Source of the DNA: Camelus bactrianus | Taxonomy: Eukaryota > Chordata > Mammalia > Artiodactyla > Camelidae | Length of the DNA: 64,000 nucleotides | Assembly: GCF_048773025.1 (NCBI RefSeq) | Contig: NC_133540.1 | Coordinates: 76,201,501-76,265,500 of the forward strand | Direction: 5' to 3' | Shown here: one piece after another, positions 13,224 to 24,084 of the stretch | How the letters are laid out: each line of letters begins with the position of its first letter | Numbering within the stretch: the stretch's first letter is position 1 | The notes under the pieces: model-generated | Seen by the model: only the letters and a program-made list of their open reading frames with translations | The model's database searches: none | Told to the model about the DNA's origin: nothing | Position numbers and translations under genes: made by a program

Positions 13224-14172
13224 ATGGAAGCTAATAGTAATTACTGTAATTCAGAAGCAAAAAAAAAAATTCAATTTCTAGAAGACTAATTTTATTTATT
13301 TATAATTTGGTTTTTTTTTTAGCCTGAAAAGAACAAAGTATTGAGATTTAATTAACAATATCTTCATGTGCATTTTCCTGTTAGATTCTCTAATTATGAG
13401 TCTAAGCTGTGAATTTGTGTAGTCTTGGGTACATTGGTGCCCTTATTAATGGTAAGTGTAGAAACAGTAAAGTTTCAAATTGACAATAGATCCTTTAATA
13501 ACCAATGGATGCTCAAGTATATGGTAGGCATTTGTAGCCATATCAAAAAAAAACAAAAACCACTAGGCAAAAAATTTAGAATTTAGAATGTTTATCTCTT
13601 GGTGGGTGGTATTATAAATATATATCAAAATGCATTTGATCTCTCCCTACAGTTTCATTTTGCTTTGTTAAGAAGAGATGATATAAAACCAAAAATACAA
13701 AATACAACAGAAGGAGGCCACACTATATAGCATCATTTATGATAATTTTTTATCTCCAAGATCCAATATTCTACAAAGCTTGACATGTTTATCACCTTGT
13801 AGATTAAATTTTAACCTTCTGAACCGTAATAACAGATATCTTACATAGAAAAAATATGTAATTGATAATTATAATTCCTCAAGAGTCTTTAAAACCACAG
13901 TTCTTTTAGGTCATTATAGTTTAAATCAATTGCTAAAGCACCTAATGTTGACACTGGAGTATTTAAAATATTGCACTTAATTACCTTTACAGGAATGTTC
14001 CTTTCAAATATTTCAGATGGAACTTATGACAAAGAAGAAGTAAATTATCTCATAACTTACAATCTCAGTAAGTAATGATACTGACATCTAATTTTTCGTC
14101 TTAAATTTCTTTATTCACTTCTCTGCCTCCTAACATTTCACTGGCTTCTTGAATTGTCTCTTTGTTTGTATA
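13224..14172. other. Unassigned AT-rich DNA
   Basis: Nothing recognisable apart from short A or T homopolymers (for example near 13,260 and 13,310). Confidence 0.45.
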
Positions 14173-14680
14173 TAGATGGCCCCTGAATTACAATGGTTTG
14201 ATTTATGAGTTTTTGACTTCATGATGGTGTGGAAGTTATACTCACTCGGCAGAAATTGTACTTCAAATTTTAAACTTTGATTTTTTCCTAGGCTAGCAAT
14301 ACACAGTTTAATACTCTCTCCTTGTGATGCTGGACAGAGGCAGTGAGTCACAGCACTCAGTTAGCCACGTGATCACAAACATAAACAACAAATACACTCA
14401 GAACAATTCTGTACCCACACAACCATTCTGTTTCTCACTGTCAGTACAGTATTCAACATATTACAGGAGATATTCAAAATTTTGTTGTAAAATAGGCTTT
14501 GTGTTAGATGATTTTGCCTAACTGTAGGCTAATCTAAGTGTTCTGAGCATGTTTATGGTAGGTTATACTAAGCTACGGTGTTTAGTAGATTATGTATGCT
14601 AAATGCATTTTTGACTTGATATTTTCAACTTATGAGGGCTTTTTTGGGACTTAACCCCACAGCAAATTGAGGACGATCTG
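14173..14680 (+). mobile_element. Tigger-family (pogo) non-autonomous DNA transposon
   Basis: Both ends match the terminal inverted repeat of a Tigger family whose tips read CAG..CCCCGACTTACGATGG: left 'tagatggcccctgaattaca', right 'caaattgaggacgatctg'. A TA dinucleotide flanks each side, as expected of pogo transposons. The interior carries 'ttgcctaactgtaggctaat' and 'gtgttctgagcatgttta', also typical. It is about 508 bp, has no transposase frame and is old. A sister copy in the opposite orientation lies at 61,224-61,675. I am not certain of the subfamily number. Confidence 0.85.
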
Positions 14681-14689
14681 TAGAGACAG

Positions 14690-14885
14690 ATGGAAAAAAG
14701 AGGAGAGAGAGGAGGAAGGAAGGAAGGAAGAGAGGAAAGAAGGGAGGGAGAGAGAGAGAGGGAAAAGAGAGAGTAAAGAGAAAAAAGAGAAAGAGTGAGG
14801 AAGAGAGAGGGACAGAGTGGGAGGGAGAGAGGCAGGAGGGAAAGGAGGAATAAAGGAAAGAAGAATGGAGAGAGGGAGAGAAAAT
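14690..14885 (+). repeat. Purine-rich (GGAAG/GAGAGG)n low-complexity tract
   Basis: Nearly 200 bases almost purely of A and G on the + strand, made of GGAAG, GAGAG and GGGAGG units, beginning right after the Tigger element. The long open frames on both strands here (14,599-15,003 -, 14,817-15,038 +) arise only because such tracts lack stop codons. Confidence 0.95.
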
Positions 14886-15444
14886 TATTTTTGTGACGTG
14901 TATATAGAAAAGACCTGGAAGCACAAGCTCTCCATTCAGAAAAAGAAAACAAGAGAAGAAAATCCACAGGTTTCACACAGCAGTTACATTTTAAAATATT
15001 CAAAACCTTGGAAAAAATTCAGAATGTCAGAAAGTTAGGCATATGTTGAGTGATAGGGCATCTGAGGTCACCCCTAGAGATCACTGTCTAAGTACAAACG
15101 GATTCAGTAATATACTTAAAACATTACAGTCAGAAAATGGATAATAAATGAAATAGTTTAAAGAGAAAGACCTTATTATCCTAGGTAGGAGGGAAAAACC
15201 TGAAAGCAGCATTATTTTTCTTTATTTTGTTTAAAAAATTGCAACTGCTGTATTGTCCAGAAGTCTTTGGAAACTAAGAAAAATTAGGTTAATAAACTTT
15301 GAGAACAATTGTCAGTGATGTAAAGAGCCTGTCTCAAAAGAGCATAACTTAAGTAATGACGCTAATATTGACACTTTTCAGTAGATAATAAACACAAATG
15401 TCTGTGCTCTAATAAGAACCTCCTTAATCTTTCTAACTCATTTT
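14886..15444. other. Unassigned DNA
   Basis: No recognisable gene or repeat family. Confidence 0.45.
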
Positions 15445-15447
15445 TAA

Positions 15448-15635
15448 TGGTATGTATGTATGTATGTATGTATGTATTTATTGTAACTTTTTTTATTGAG
15501 TTAGTCATTTTACAATGTTGTGTTAAATTCCAGTGCAGAGCACAATATTTCAGTTATATATGAACATACATATATTCATTGTCACATTTTTTTTCGTTGT
15601 GAGCTACCACAAGAATGGCATTCATTTATATTTTT
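15448..15635 (-). mobile_element. 5'-truncated young LINE-1 3' end with (TGTA)n tail
   Basis: The + strand reads (TATG)n, then 'tttattgagttagtcatttt' and 'acaatgttgtgttaaattcc', the reversed 3'UTR end of the same L1 subfamily as the element at 34,168-37,327 (both share 'attcattgtcacattttttt'). The tetranucleotide run at 15,450-15,476 stands in place of the poly(A) tail and probably grew from it. Only about 160 bp of 3'UTR was copied. Confidence 0.85.
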
Positions 15636-15811
15636 AAAAATCTGATTATCAGTACATGAATCAGCACAAATCTGTTCTCACCACCATCATGACTCTTTAC
15701 CGCTCTGACACTTAGGATATATACTTCTGTCTTAGTCTCAATGTGCTTAATATTAAACAAAGAGGTTCTTCCCTTTAAATATCCTGACATCTTAAGTCCA
15801 TTTTGATAAAT

Positions 15812-16243
15812 CCTGTTCTGGACTGAATTGTGCCTCTCCCAAATTCATGTGTTGAATGAAGTCTTACCCCCAGTACTTCAGAATGTAACTATATTTGGAG
15901 ATAAGGTCTTTAACGACATGACTAAGTTCAAATGAAGTTTTTGCTTGTTTATTTGTTTCAGGGTGGGCTCAAATCCAATATGACTGGTGTTTTTATAAAA
16001 AGAGGCAATCTGGATACACACACAGATCAAGTCACATGTGCACACAGAGGGATGACCATGTGAAGACACAGTAAGACGATGGCCATCTGCAAGTCAAGGA
16101 GAGAGGCCCCAGAAGAAACCAACTCTGTCAACTCCTTGACCTTGGACTTCCAGCCTCTAGAACTGTGAGAAATTAAAAAAAAAATGTTAAGCCACCTAGT
16201 CTATGGTATGTTGTTATGGCAGCCTGAACAGACTAATACAGAT
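15812..16243 (+). mobile_element. MLT1 LTR fossil (MLT1A/B-like)
   Basis: Solitary MaLR LTR, near full length. Diagnostic phrases are 'ggactgaattgtgcctctcc', 'accttggacttccagcctct', 'agaactgtgagaaatt' and the end 'agcctgaacagactaataca'. Ancient, decayed, no internal sequence. Confidence 0.85.
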
Positions 16244-16409
16244 CCTAAGTTTTTCTCCTAATACTTACTAAATGTTGCAAAGAAAATGTACACAATTTTA
16301 TCTCCTTTTCCTGAAAGGACCAATATGAACATTTATGAGATAATGATTATAAAATGTTAGGAATTCATAAATATTCGAATTGCATTATTAGCTATGAACA
16401 CTGTTTTTT

Positions 16410-16777
16410 TGTTTGTTTGATCTTACAGGTATGTTTATTCATGCACGAGGGCAGCAGCACATCCACAAGTCAACGTGACATCCCATGTTCCCATCCAACA
16501 CAGCCAGACTGAGGTTCCATCCACATAAAGCTAGTTAATCATGACCACAAGCAGGCACAGGACTGGAAGCTTTCAAGTCTTTACTTCTTTTATGCGCACT
16601 CCTGATTTTATAAACAATGAAGCCCATCAACCCCACTGCTACCCCAAATCTCCTGGTAAACTTGGGTATAGTAGGGCTTCATGGGGGTCCAAATATTCTT
16701 AAGGCTTCGAAGCATCTCAGCACAGGACCAGAGGCTCAGGAAGTCCCAATCCAAAACCAACAACTCAGAAAGGTCAT
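16410..16777 (-). pseudogene. ATP5MJ: Processed pseudogene of ATP5MJ (6.8 kDa proteolipid, ATP synthase subunit)
   Basis: On the - strand the start codon is at 16,713-16,715 and the stop at 16,535-16,537. The first residues read [20 protein letters not shown], then QEIW, matching the 6.8 kDa mitochondrial proteolipid (ATP5MJ, formerly C14orf2/MP68), a small inner-membrane subunit of ATP synthase. After QEIW one extra G shifts the frame; in the next frame it continues as [20 protein letters not shown] and KDLKASSPVPACGHD, then stop. The length (59 codons) equals the parent's. There are no introns; an AATAAA signal and a degenerate A-rich tail lie at the 3' end (16,410-16,440). TATGAACAyTGwTTTTT flanks it at 16,393-16,409 and 16,778-16,794 (15 of 17 matching), so it was copied from mRNA by L1 enzymes. 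It is dead because of the frameshift. Confidence 0.93.
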
Positions 16778-16889
16778 TATGAACATTGATTTTTTAACAT
16801 TCAAATTTTTATTGGTCCATCATTTGGCTTTCAAATTAAGATAGTATAGGAGATTAGAACATAGTTGAAAGATATGCAATGCCCTTCTT

Positions 16890-17295
16890 TCCTTTATAGA
16901 AGTGTCGGTCCCTGCCCGCTCATGCTGGACTCGGCAACATGCTTGCTTTAGCCAATTGGATATTAATAAATGTGATTCAAACAAGTTTGAGTTGTGCCTG
17001 TGCAGTGGGGCACTTGTGACACTGTTTTGGCCATGGAGGAAGTGCCCCCTTTATTTTGAGCCTCAGAATATACTCACATGGAACAGACCAAAGGCCAACT
17101 CACAGTGAAGAGCTAAAGCCAGTTGACCCCCAGCTTCTGTAAAGCAGGGCTACCCAGCTGAGTCCAACCAAGATAATGCAAGTAAAATGCAGATGCATAA
17201 AATAAAACAAATGGCGGCTGTTCTAATTCACTCAATTTTGAATAGTTACACCATGTAGCATTATTGAGGCCATGGTTGATAATAGAAAGTATGGC
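16890..17295 (+). mobile_element. MLT1 LTR fossil (older MLT1 type)
   Basis: Begins with 'ctcatgctggactcggcaac' 'atgcttgctttagccaattg', which matches MaLR LTRs that read CTTTGGCCAATGGA, and ends with 'tagcattattgaggccatgg' and 'ttgataat', like the usual AGCATTATTGTGGCAATAGATAACTGATA. Solitary, ancient and decayed. Confidence 0.7.
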
Positions 17296-17449
17296 TGCAA
17301 TCAATAAAATAAAGATGATTCATTACAACATAAGTAGAACTTTTCAGTAATTTCCAACAGAGCATTTAGGAAATCAGTATGCTTATTGAAAATTCAATTT
17401 AAAATATTTATATATTTTCAATGCCAGAAATAACAGAAGCTAATGCTAA

Positions 17450-17685
17450 AATCTAACATTTCTTGAGCACTTATTTTGTTGTGAGCACATCGATAGCCTC
17501 TGATCATTTTATTTCATCTCAATGAAGACCCCAAGATTAAGTATGGTGATTATCACATTTTATAGATATTCAGTGATTTTCATAGAATTATAAAAACAAT
17601 ACGCCAATATGCTGTGGAGTTGGAATTTAAACCCAGGCAATCTGCCTTCAATGCCTGGGTTCTTAATTTTTACGACATATTCAAA
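17450..17685 (-). repeat. MIR SINE
   Basis: Reversed MIR: 'tttcttgagcacttattttg', 'ttatcacattttatagatat' and 'ggaatttaaacccaggcaat' 'ctgccttcaatgcctgggtt' occur in the reversed consensus order. Confidence 0.8.
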
Positions 17686-20300
17686 TATCATGGGTTATAT
17701 ATTTGAAGATGATTTTATAAATTTAATTGCCATTCATATATAATGTCTGTATATAAAAATGTTTCTCCACACTATACATAAAGATTATGCTTATTATATA
17801 TCCTACCACAGATGAAGAATCTTACCTATTTAAGAAATCTCTCTCATTTTATGCCTAAGTAGAAAAAAAGTATAAATATATTCTCAAATTCTTATCATTA
17901 AACATGACAGCTTGCATTTCAACATAAGAAGAAACAGAACTGATTGGGAATTGCCAGGATAAACAGCTATACTAAAATCATTTGGCTTAGTAGAGTTTTG
18001 CTTTAATGCTAATATCAAATTGATGAAAACTGAGTGAAAATATCATTGTCACTGTATCTCACAAGTGACCTATTCAAGAGTACCACTGGACAAAGAAAGA
18101 TGTGAGACATTCATGTTAATGGGAATTATCAGAGCACTGGAGTTACTTTCAGAAAAATTGGATGCTTAAAGAATTTTATAATAGTTGAGAAGGTCTTTGT
18201 AACTGGGTCTAAAAGAATCCAGAATCTTCTCAGATCATTAGAAAGCATTCTGGCAAGCCCTGAAATATAACAGTCCTTTTAGTCTTTAAAAATTGCCCCC
18301 AATACCCTACCCCTATGCTCCACCCCACTTCCAAATGTCCAGGTTCAAGTCAACAAAATACAGTTTCTAGAGAATTTGCAGGTGTACCGTGACATACATA
18401 TAGATCTAAAAACATGAACATGAGAAAGAAGTTCTCATACAGAATGCTCACCAAACCTTAGCTAATCACAAGGCATGCCTAAAATCAAAGCTGATGCAGC
18501 CAAATCAAATTAGTTATCCTAACAGACCAGACTTTTACAAGCAGAGTGAAAGAATTTTATCTTTATTGATCAGCTGTGTTCACTGGAATCAAATCAAATA
18601 TTGGTTTGGTTTGAATATTAAAGCACCATCTAATTGAAGGAGTTGAATAATCTTCATTTCACTCTATCATTTAATCACAATATATAAATTCATGTTATCT
18701 TTATGATACTGCTCAAAGGAATATAATACTTTTTTACAGTTGTATTTTTCAACTACATGACATTATGGCCTCTCAGCAGTAAATGATTTCCAGAAATATT
18801 CAGCTGAACTGGATGGTTTGAAGCTGTGTCCAAAACTCCTTACAAAACATGTTCTAGCATCTCTTTGAATTAAATGATTTTAGTCATGGCTACTTGAGTT
18901 CTAGTTAGATACATTCCATACAACGATCAAGTCTAGTCATTTACTTTAATGTTGGTCAGCTGGCAGTTTTCCCAGATCATTTAGAACCCTTATACTACTA
19001 ACTTTAAATGACTATTGATTTCAAACATCTATAGACATGATGGCTTCTCATCTCTATGATTCTAAAGCAGTGTCAATACTCATAGTAGGTATATAAGTAA
19101 GGAACTGCTAAGGCTAAAAATAATATGCAGCATTAAACAGGATTCAGTGATATTAAAATTGATAAGTTTTCATATTTGTACTTGATTTTAATGGAGTAAA
19201 CAGCAAACACTTTATATGTTATTTTAAGTATGCAGTTATTACCACATTATGGAACAATCTACCTTTTTACTTGGTTATTTGACTCTTCTGAAATAATTCT
19301 ATATTAAACTACTCAACCGTATAGCATTAAGATTGTGTAAAAGAAAAAAGAAGCAATGTATGTTCTTTTTCCACACACAAAGGAATCAAGATACTACCCA
19401 GGCACTTGGAATTTCTCCAGAGCTTACAACTTATCATTAGAATCAGCAATAGTTAAAGCATATCTAAAAGGTGCTTTTTCTGCTGGTCATTTGACACCCT
19501 CTCAAGCTGGCAGAAACTGCCTCTGTGGATCTTGAGTCAACAGCCACCACTGTGTGTCTGAAGTTCTACAGGCCACTCTTCCCTTTTCAGATGAACGCCA
19601 GCACTTTCCTGCATATTCATAGGCTCTAACGCACATCTGATTCTCTTTTCCATTCCTGGCTGCTGGGATTTTTTTTTTTTTAATATCTAAAAGGAACGGT
19701 ATAACCCCATCTTAAAAAATGGAAATATTCACTGATCTATGGTTATTCCTGTAATATCACTAGTGTTGGTGAATAATTCAAATTAAATGGTTTCCTATAT
19801 ATTCCATTTTAAAGGAACTTCATTTACTTTCTTTCAATGGTTTCCTCCTGTGCTGCTCTTACCCTGCATTATTCATATGCAACCTCACAAATTGCTTTGA
19901 GTTTTAGCAGTGCTGATATAAATCACAGGGCTATTTTCTCTGGAGGACTTCAGCCTTAAGCTCTACAACTTGTTTTAAAATGAAAACTGTGTTCAATTAA
20001 GGTGATTTGTTTGCTTCAAAAATTAACTATCTTATATTGCCATTTGCAAGGAGAGAAGACTAACATTACATTCCAGGGTGTTGAATAATTTTAGAAGTAA
20101 TTTACCTTCTCACTTTCTGCTGGAATACTTACACCTAGCTTATCTTGCACATTTATTTGTGGCTGGGGCATATTCCTAAAAATATAAATATAGCCCTCAA
20201 GTATTTCTTTTCCAACTGTTTTGCATTTTGACTTTTGAATAGTTCCTTCATAAACAAACCAAAATAATGTGTTTTCCTCAGCTTTCCAGTTCCATAACTG
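17686..20300. other. Unassigned unique-looking DNA
   Basis: About 2.6 kb without any gene or repeat family that I can recognise. Part of it may be old repeats decayed past recognition. Confidence 0.45.
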
Positions 20301-20302
20301 AA

Positions 20303-20341
20303 TGAGAGAGAGAGAGGTAGAGAGAGAGAGAGGGAGAGGAG
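20303..20341 (+). repeat. (GA)n microsatellite
   Basis: A run of GA dinucleotides with a few interruptions (GGTA, GGGA). Confidence 0.9.
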
Positions 20342-20397
20342 ACAAAAGAGTGGAAATATGCAAATTCAGAAATTCGATTTAGTATCAAGAACTTCTA

Positions 20398-20884
20398 TGA
20401 GTGATGTCACTGAAAATGGCAAAGTAAGGAATCCCACTCATCTCCCCCCCAAAGCAACTAATGAGATGAAAAGCTAAACTGCAAAATAGGAGAAAATATT
20501 TGCAAATCATATATCTGGTAGGGAGTTAATTTCCAAGATATATAAGAAACTCACATGACTCAAAGCCAAAATAAATATATAAAATAATCTGATTAAAAAA
20601 TGGGCAGAAGACCTGAATAGACATTTTCCAAAGAAGACATACAGATGGCTAACAGGTACATGAAAAGATGCTTAACATCACTAATCATCAGGAAAATGCA
20701 AATCAAAACCACAATGAGATATCATCTCACACCTGTCAGAATGGTTATCATCAAAAAGACAAGAAATAACAAGTGTTGGCAAAAATGTGGAGAAAAGAGA
20801 AATCTTGTGCATTGTTGGTAATCTGCTGAAGGCAATATGGAAAGCAGTATGGAGGTTCCTCAAAAAATTCAAAATCAGCATCTG
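20398..20884 (+). mobile_element. LINE-1 fragment, possible 5' tip joined to ORF2
   Basis: From about 20,470 the + strand reads ORF2 near its end: 'aaaatgggcagaagacctga', 'tagacattttccaaagaaga' 'catacagatggctaacaggt', 'agcagtatggaggttcctca'. It then stops abruptly at 20,884. The preceding 60 bases ('gaaaatggcaaagtaaggaa' 'tcccactcatctcc') resemble an L1 5' tip (AAGATGGCGGAGTAGGAA), which would make this an internally deleted copy. That part is uncertain. Confidence 0.75.
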
Positions 20885-21144
20885 TACTTCTAGTATAGAT
20901 TGGAAGAGCTGGAGAAAACAATATGGACCTTATTCTCAAAGAACTGTGGTTGTGGGTCTCTATACATCTGTCATCTCCCTCAAGGACCAGTATGTAGTAT
21001 TTGTTTCATTTGACTTGAATCATTCCTAGGGCTGGGATGACTTCTCCAGTGGCTTTTGCCAGAAGCATTGGGACTAACAGATATTGGTTATAGCAGCCTG
21101 GGGCAAGAAATAGCACTTGGAATAAGCTTGGGAAACAACTGGGA
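20885..21144. other. Unassigned 260-bp segment between two L1 pieces
   Basis: Sequence between two same-strand L1 fragments that matches neither. It has normal codon-like composition ('ggacttattctcaaagaact'-type text, 'gggctgggatgacttctcca') but no stop-free frame of note and no family I know. Confidence 0.4.
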
Positions 21145-22625
21145 CACAATCTTAAACAACCAATTGATCAAAGAAGAAATTACAAGGGAGATTAGAAAAT
21201 ACACTAACAAATAAAAACAAAAACATAACACACCAAAACATATAAGACACAGTGAAAGCAAGGCTCATTTGTAAATTTAGAGTTTTAAATGCTTATATTA
21301 AAAAAAAGAAAAAAAGACTCTAAATCAGTAACTTAAATACACACCTTAAGGAGTTAGAAAAAGAAAAGATAAATCCAAAGCTAGCAAAAGAAAAGTCAGA
21401 CCTTATATGGCATGCAAAAATTAATTAAAAATGTAAGAAAGACTTAAATGTGAGAACCAAAACTATAAAACCCTTAGAAAGAAATAAGGAAATATATGAG
21501 TATATCTTAATGACCTAGGATTTAGCAAAGTATTCTTAGACATGACACCAAAACACAAACAGCAAGAGAAAAAAATAGAAAAATTGGACTTCGTAAAAAT
21601 TGAAAGCAAAACTGTGCTTAAAATGACCCCATTAAGAAAGTGAAAAGACAACCAAAAGAATGGAAGAAAATATTACAAGGAATACATCTGGCAAAAGTCT
21701 AAAGTCCAAAAATATAAAAGAACTCTTATAACTCAACAACAAAACAAACAGCCCACTTGAAAACAGGCAAAAAACTTGCATAGACAGCACCCCAAAAGAT
21801 GTACAAATTGCAAACAAGCAAACGGAAGATGTCCAAAATCATTGGTTATTATGAAAAATGCAATCAAAACCTCACTGAGATACCATTTTACACTGGTAAG
21901 GATTGCTATAACTTCAAAACAAGACAAAGTAAAATTGGAAAATAAATATTGGGATGTGAAGAAAGTGGAACCCTTACATGACGTTGTTGGGTACGTAAAA
22001 TGGTATAATCACAATGGAAAACACTTGGCAGCTTTTCAAAAAGTTAAACATAAAATTACCATATGACCCAAGAATTTTACTCTTACATTTATATCCAAGG
22101 GGATTGAAAACAAGTATTCAAACAAATATTTTACACAAGTGTTTATAACAGCACTATTTACAATAGCCAAAAAGTGATAATAACCTTAATGTCCATCAAC
22201 AGATGAATAGATAAAATGCTGTATATCCATACTATGAAATATCATTCAGCCATAAAACAGAGTTAAATACTGCTACATGTTTCAATGTCAGTAAGTCTCA
22301 AAAACATTAAAGCCAATGAAAGAAGTCAGATAAAAAGGTTCACATATTGTATGGTTTAATTGGCATAAAATATCTTGAATAGGTAAACTGATACAGATAG
22401 ATGGTTGACTAGTAGTTGTCAGTGACTGGGGGAGAGAGGAATGGAAATGACTGCTTAACAGGTACAGGGCTTCCTCATGGGGTGATAAAAATATCTTGGA
22501 ACTGTACAGTGGTGATGACTGCAAACACTGTGACTGTACTAAACAGTACTGTATTATACACTTTAAAATACTTAATGGTTAATTTTTGTTATATTAATTT
22601 TACTCAATAAAAAATAAGTAAAAAC
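21145..22625 (+). mobile_element. Old LINE-1 (L1MB-like 3' end) with internal deletion
   Basis: 21,145-21,395 matches ORF2 downstream of the endonuclease ('caaagaagaaattacaaggg', 'ccaaagctagcaaaag'). At about 21,400 it jumps to the C-terminal third ('gaaaacaggcaaaaaacttg', 'tttacaatagccaaaaagtg', 'tatcattcagccataaaaca'), so roughly 2 kb of ORF2 is missing. It ends in a 3'UTR with 'attatacactttaaaatact' 'taatggttaattttt' and CAATAAAAAATAA, typical of L1MB subfamilies. Frames are broken throughout. Confidence 0.85.
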
Positions 22626-23370
22626 CACATTTTATCAATACCAAGGTCAAGGTCAAGGAAGGTGTCTGACCTAGTTGTTTGGTGAGTTCAAATTATGAAT
22701 GGGCTGAGGAAATATGAACAATCACTATTTACCAATTTATTACAGTAAGGCTAGATGTAGAAACAGGCAATAAAGTTAGATATGAAAATAAGGCTCAATG
22801 TTCCATTCTTTAAGCAGAACGCTTAGGATATGTTGACTTGGATTCTGGAAGTAAAATTAATAAAATAATAAAAATGATCTAAACTCAAACCAAAATTGAA
22901 AAAAAAGAATCAAATAGGCTCACACTCCTGTTTGAGCCAGTGAAGAGAACTAGAGCCAGTGTGAGACGGTGAACTGTTGTATTTTTTCAGGCAATATAAA
23001 AGATGGTAGTTATAACAAAAACTATTAAAAATCCAATCCTGTAAACTTACAGTTAAATAAATTATACTGAAACAAATATTAAGTACTCAAAACTCCTCAC
23101 TTCCATATTTTATTAATATTTATGTTTGTGAGATTATTTACCTCTACTGTATCAGTATGCTTTAAATGTTATATGATGCTGCGTAGCTGCTTATAGCTTC
23201 CCAGTTATGCACTGAAGAATATCTCTTTGGCCATGGTTGGGAGTATTTAAACCACGGAAGTAAGCAAACATTACATATTTTAAAATGTAATATATTATTT
23301 TGTTGATTGTTCAGATTACGATGGAAAATGTTAATAATGTAGAGTAAACTTAAAAGTATGCTCTCTGCAA
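22626..23370. other. Unassigned AT-rich DNA
   Basis: No recognisable gene or repeat. Confidence 0.45.
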
Positions 23371-23489
23371 TTATTATTTTATTTTTTTCTTTTTGCAATA
23401 AGGCAAATTTTTATTTATTTATTTATTTACTTACTTACTTTTATTGAAGTATGGTCAGTTTACAATGTTGCATCAGTTATTATTTTATT
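23371..23489 (-). mobile_element. Very short young LINE-1 3' end with candidate target duplications
   Basis: Only about 45 bp of L1 3'UTR ('ttattgaagtatggtcagtt', 'tacaatgttgcatca') is present, preceded on the + strand by a (TTTA)n/(CTTA)n tail at 23,407-23,445. The 13-mer TTATTATTTTATT occurs at 23,371-23,383 and 23,477-23,489. Between the left duplication and the TTTA tail lie about 20 further bases and a second T-rich run, which may be a tiny 3' transduction. The duplication is low-complexity, so this is tentative. Confidence 0.7.
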
Positions 23490-24080
23490 AATAGTACCCC
23501 TTCCCAAAAAAGAAATATACTTCCAGTATTCAAAAACAATTATCCAATTAAACAAAACACTCACTGCAATGACAAATGAGTGTGTTTCCAACATATGGTT
23601 TTACTGCTTCATTTTTGTCATTTTTATAAATGTAAACAAAAATGTCAACAAACAAAAAATATTAGAATGCAACCAAAGACTGGCTATGGATAAGGAGAGT
23701 ATTTCAAAAGTGAACAAAAACATTCTATGATATTCTTCTGTGTATCCACTGGCTATCTGGAATTTATAATGAAGTGTTGTATATTTCAGTTTTATTTGTA
23801 AATTTTGTTTTATACAGTACTGATAGTAATAAAACTTATAGTAAACATATGTAATTTTTTTCCTTTGAGGAGCCATTTGTAAAGCATTTACCAGCAAAGT
23901 ACTGGAATAATCTTTTTTAAATTTGGATTCCTCTGACTTTCATATTAGGACTGGTCTCTGCGAGGAGTTACAAGCTAGTAAGAGCTTTTAGTGACCTCTG
24001 GAGGTTTCCTCTATGAAGTCAGAGACTGAAACTTGTTCCTACATGGGAGCCCTCAGGAACTTTCTCTTCTAAATATGGTC
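23490..24080. other. Unassigned AT-rich DNA
   Basis: No gene or repeat family recognised. The open frame at 23,601-23,897 has no family features. Confidence 0.4.
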
Positions 24081-24084
24081 CCTT

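Noticed and set aside
14599-15003. 134-codon Ser/Leu/Pro-rich frame on the - strand
   Set aside because: It is the reading of a purine-rich low-complexity tract, which lacks stop codons by composition.
15450-15476. Regular repeats that might suggest a CRISPR-like or satellite array
   Set aside because: It is a simple TATG microsatellite derived from an L1 tail; no spacers exist anywhere in the window.
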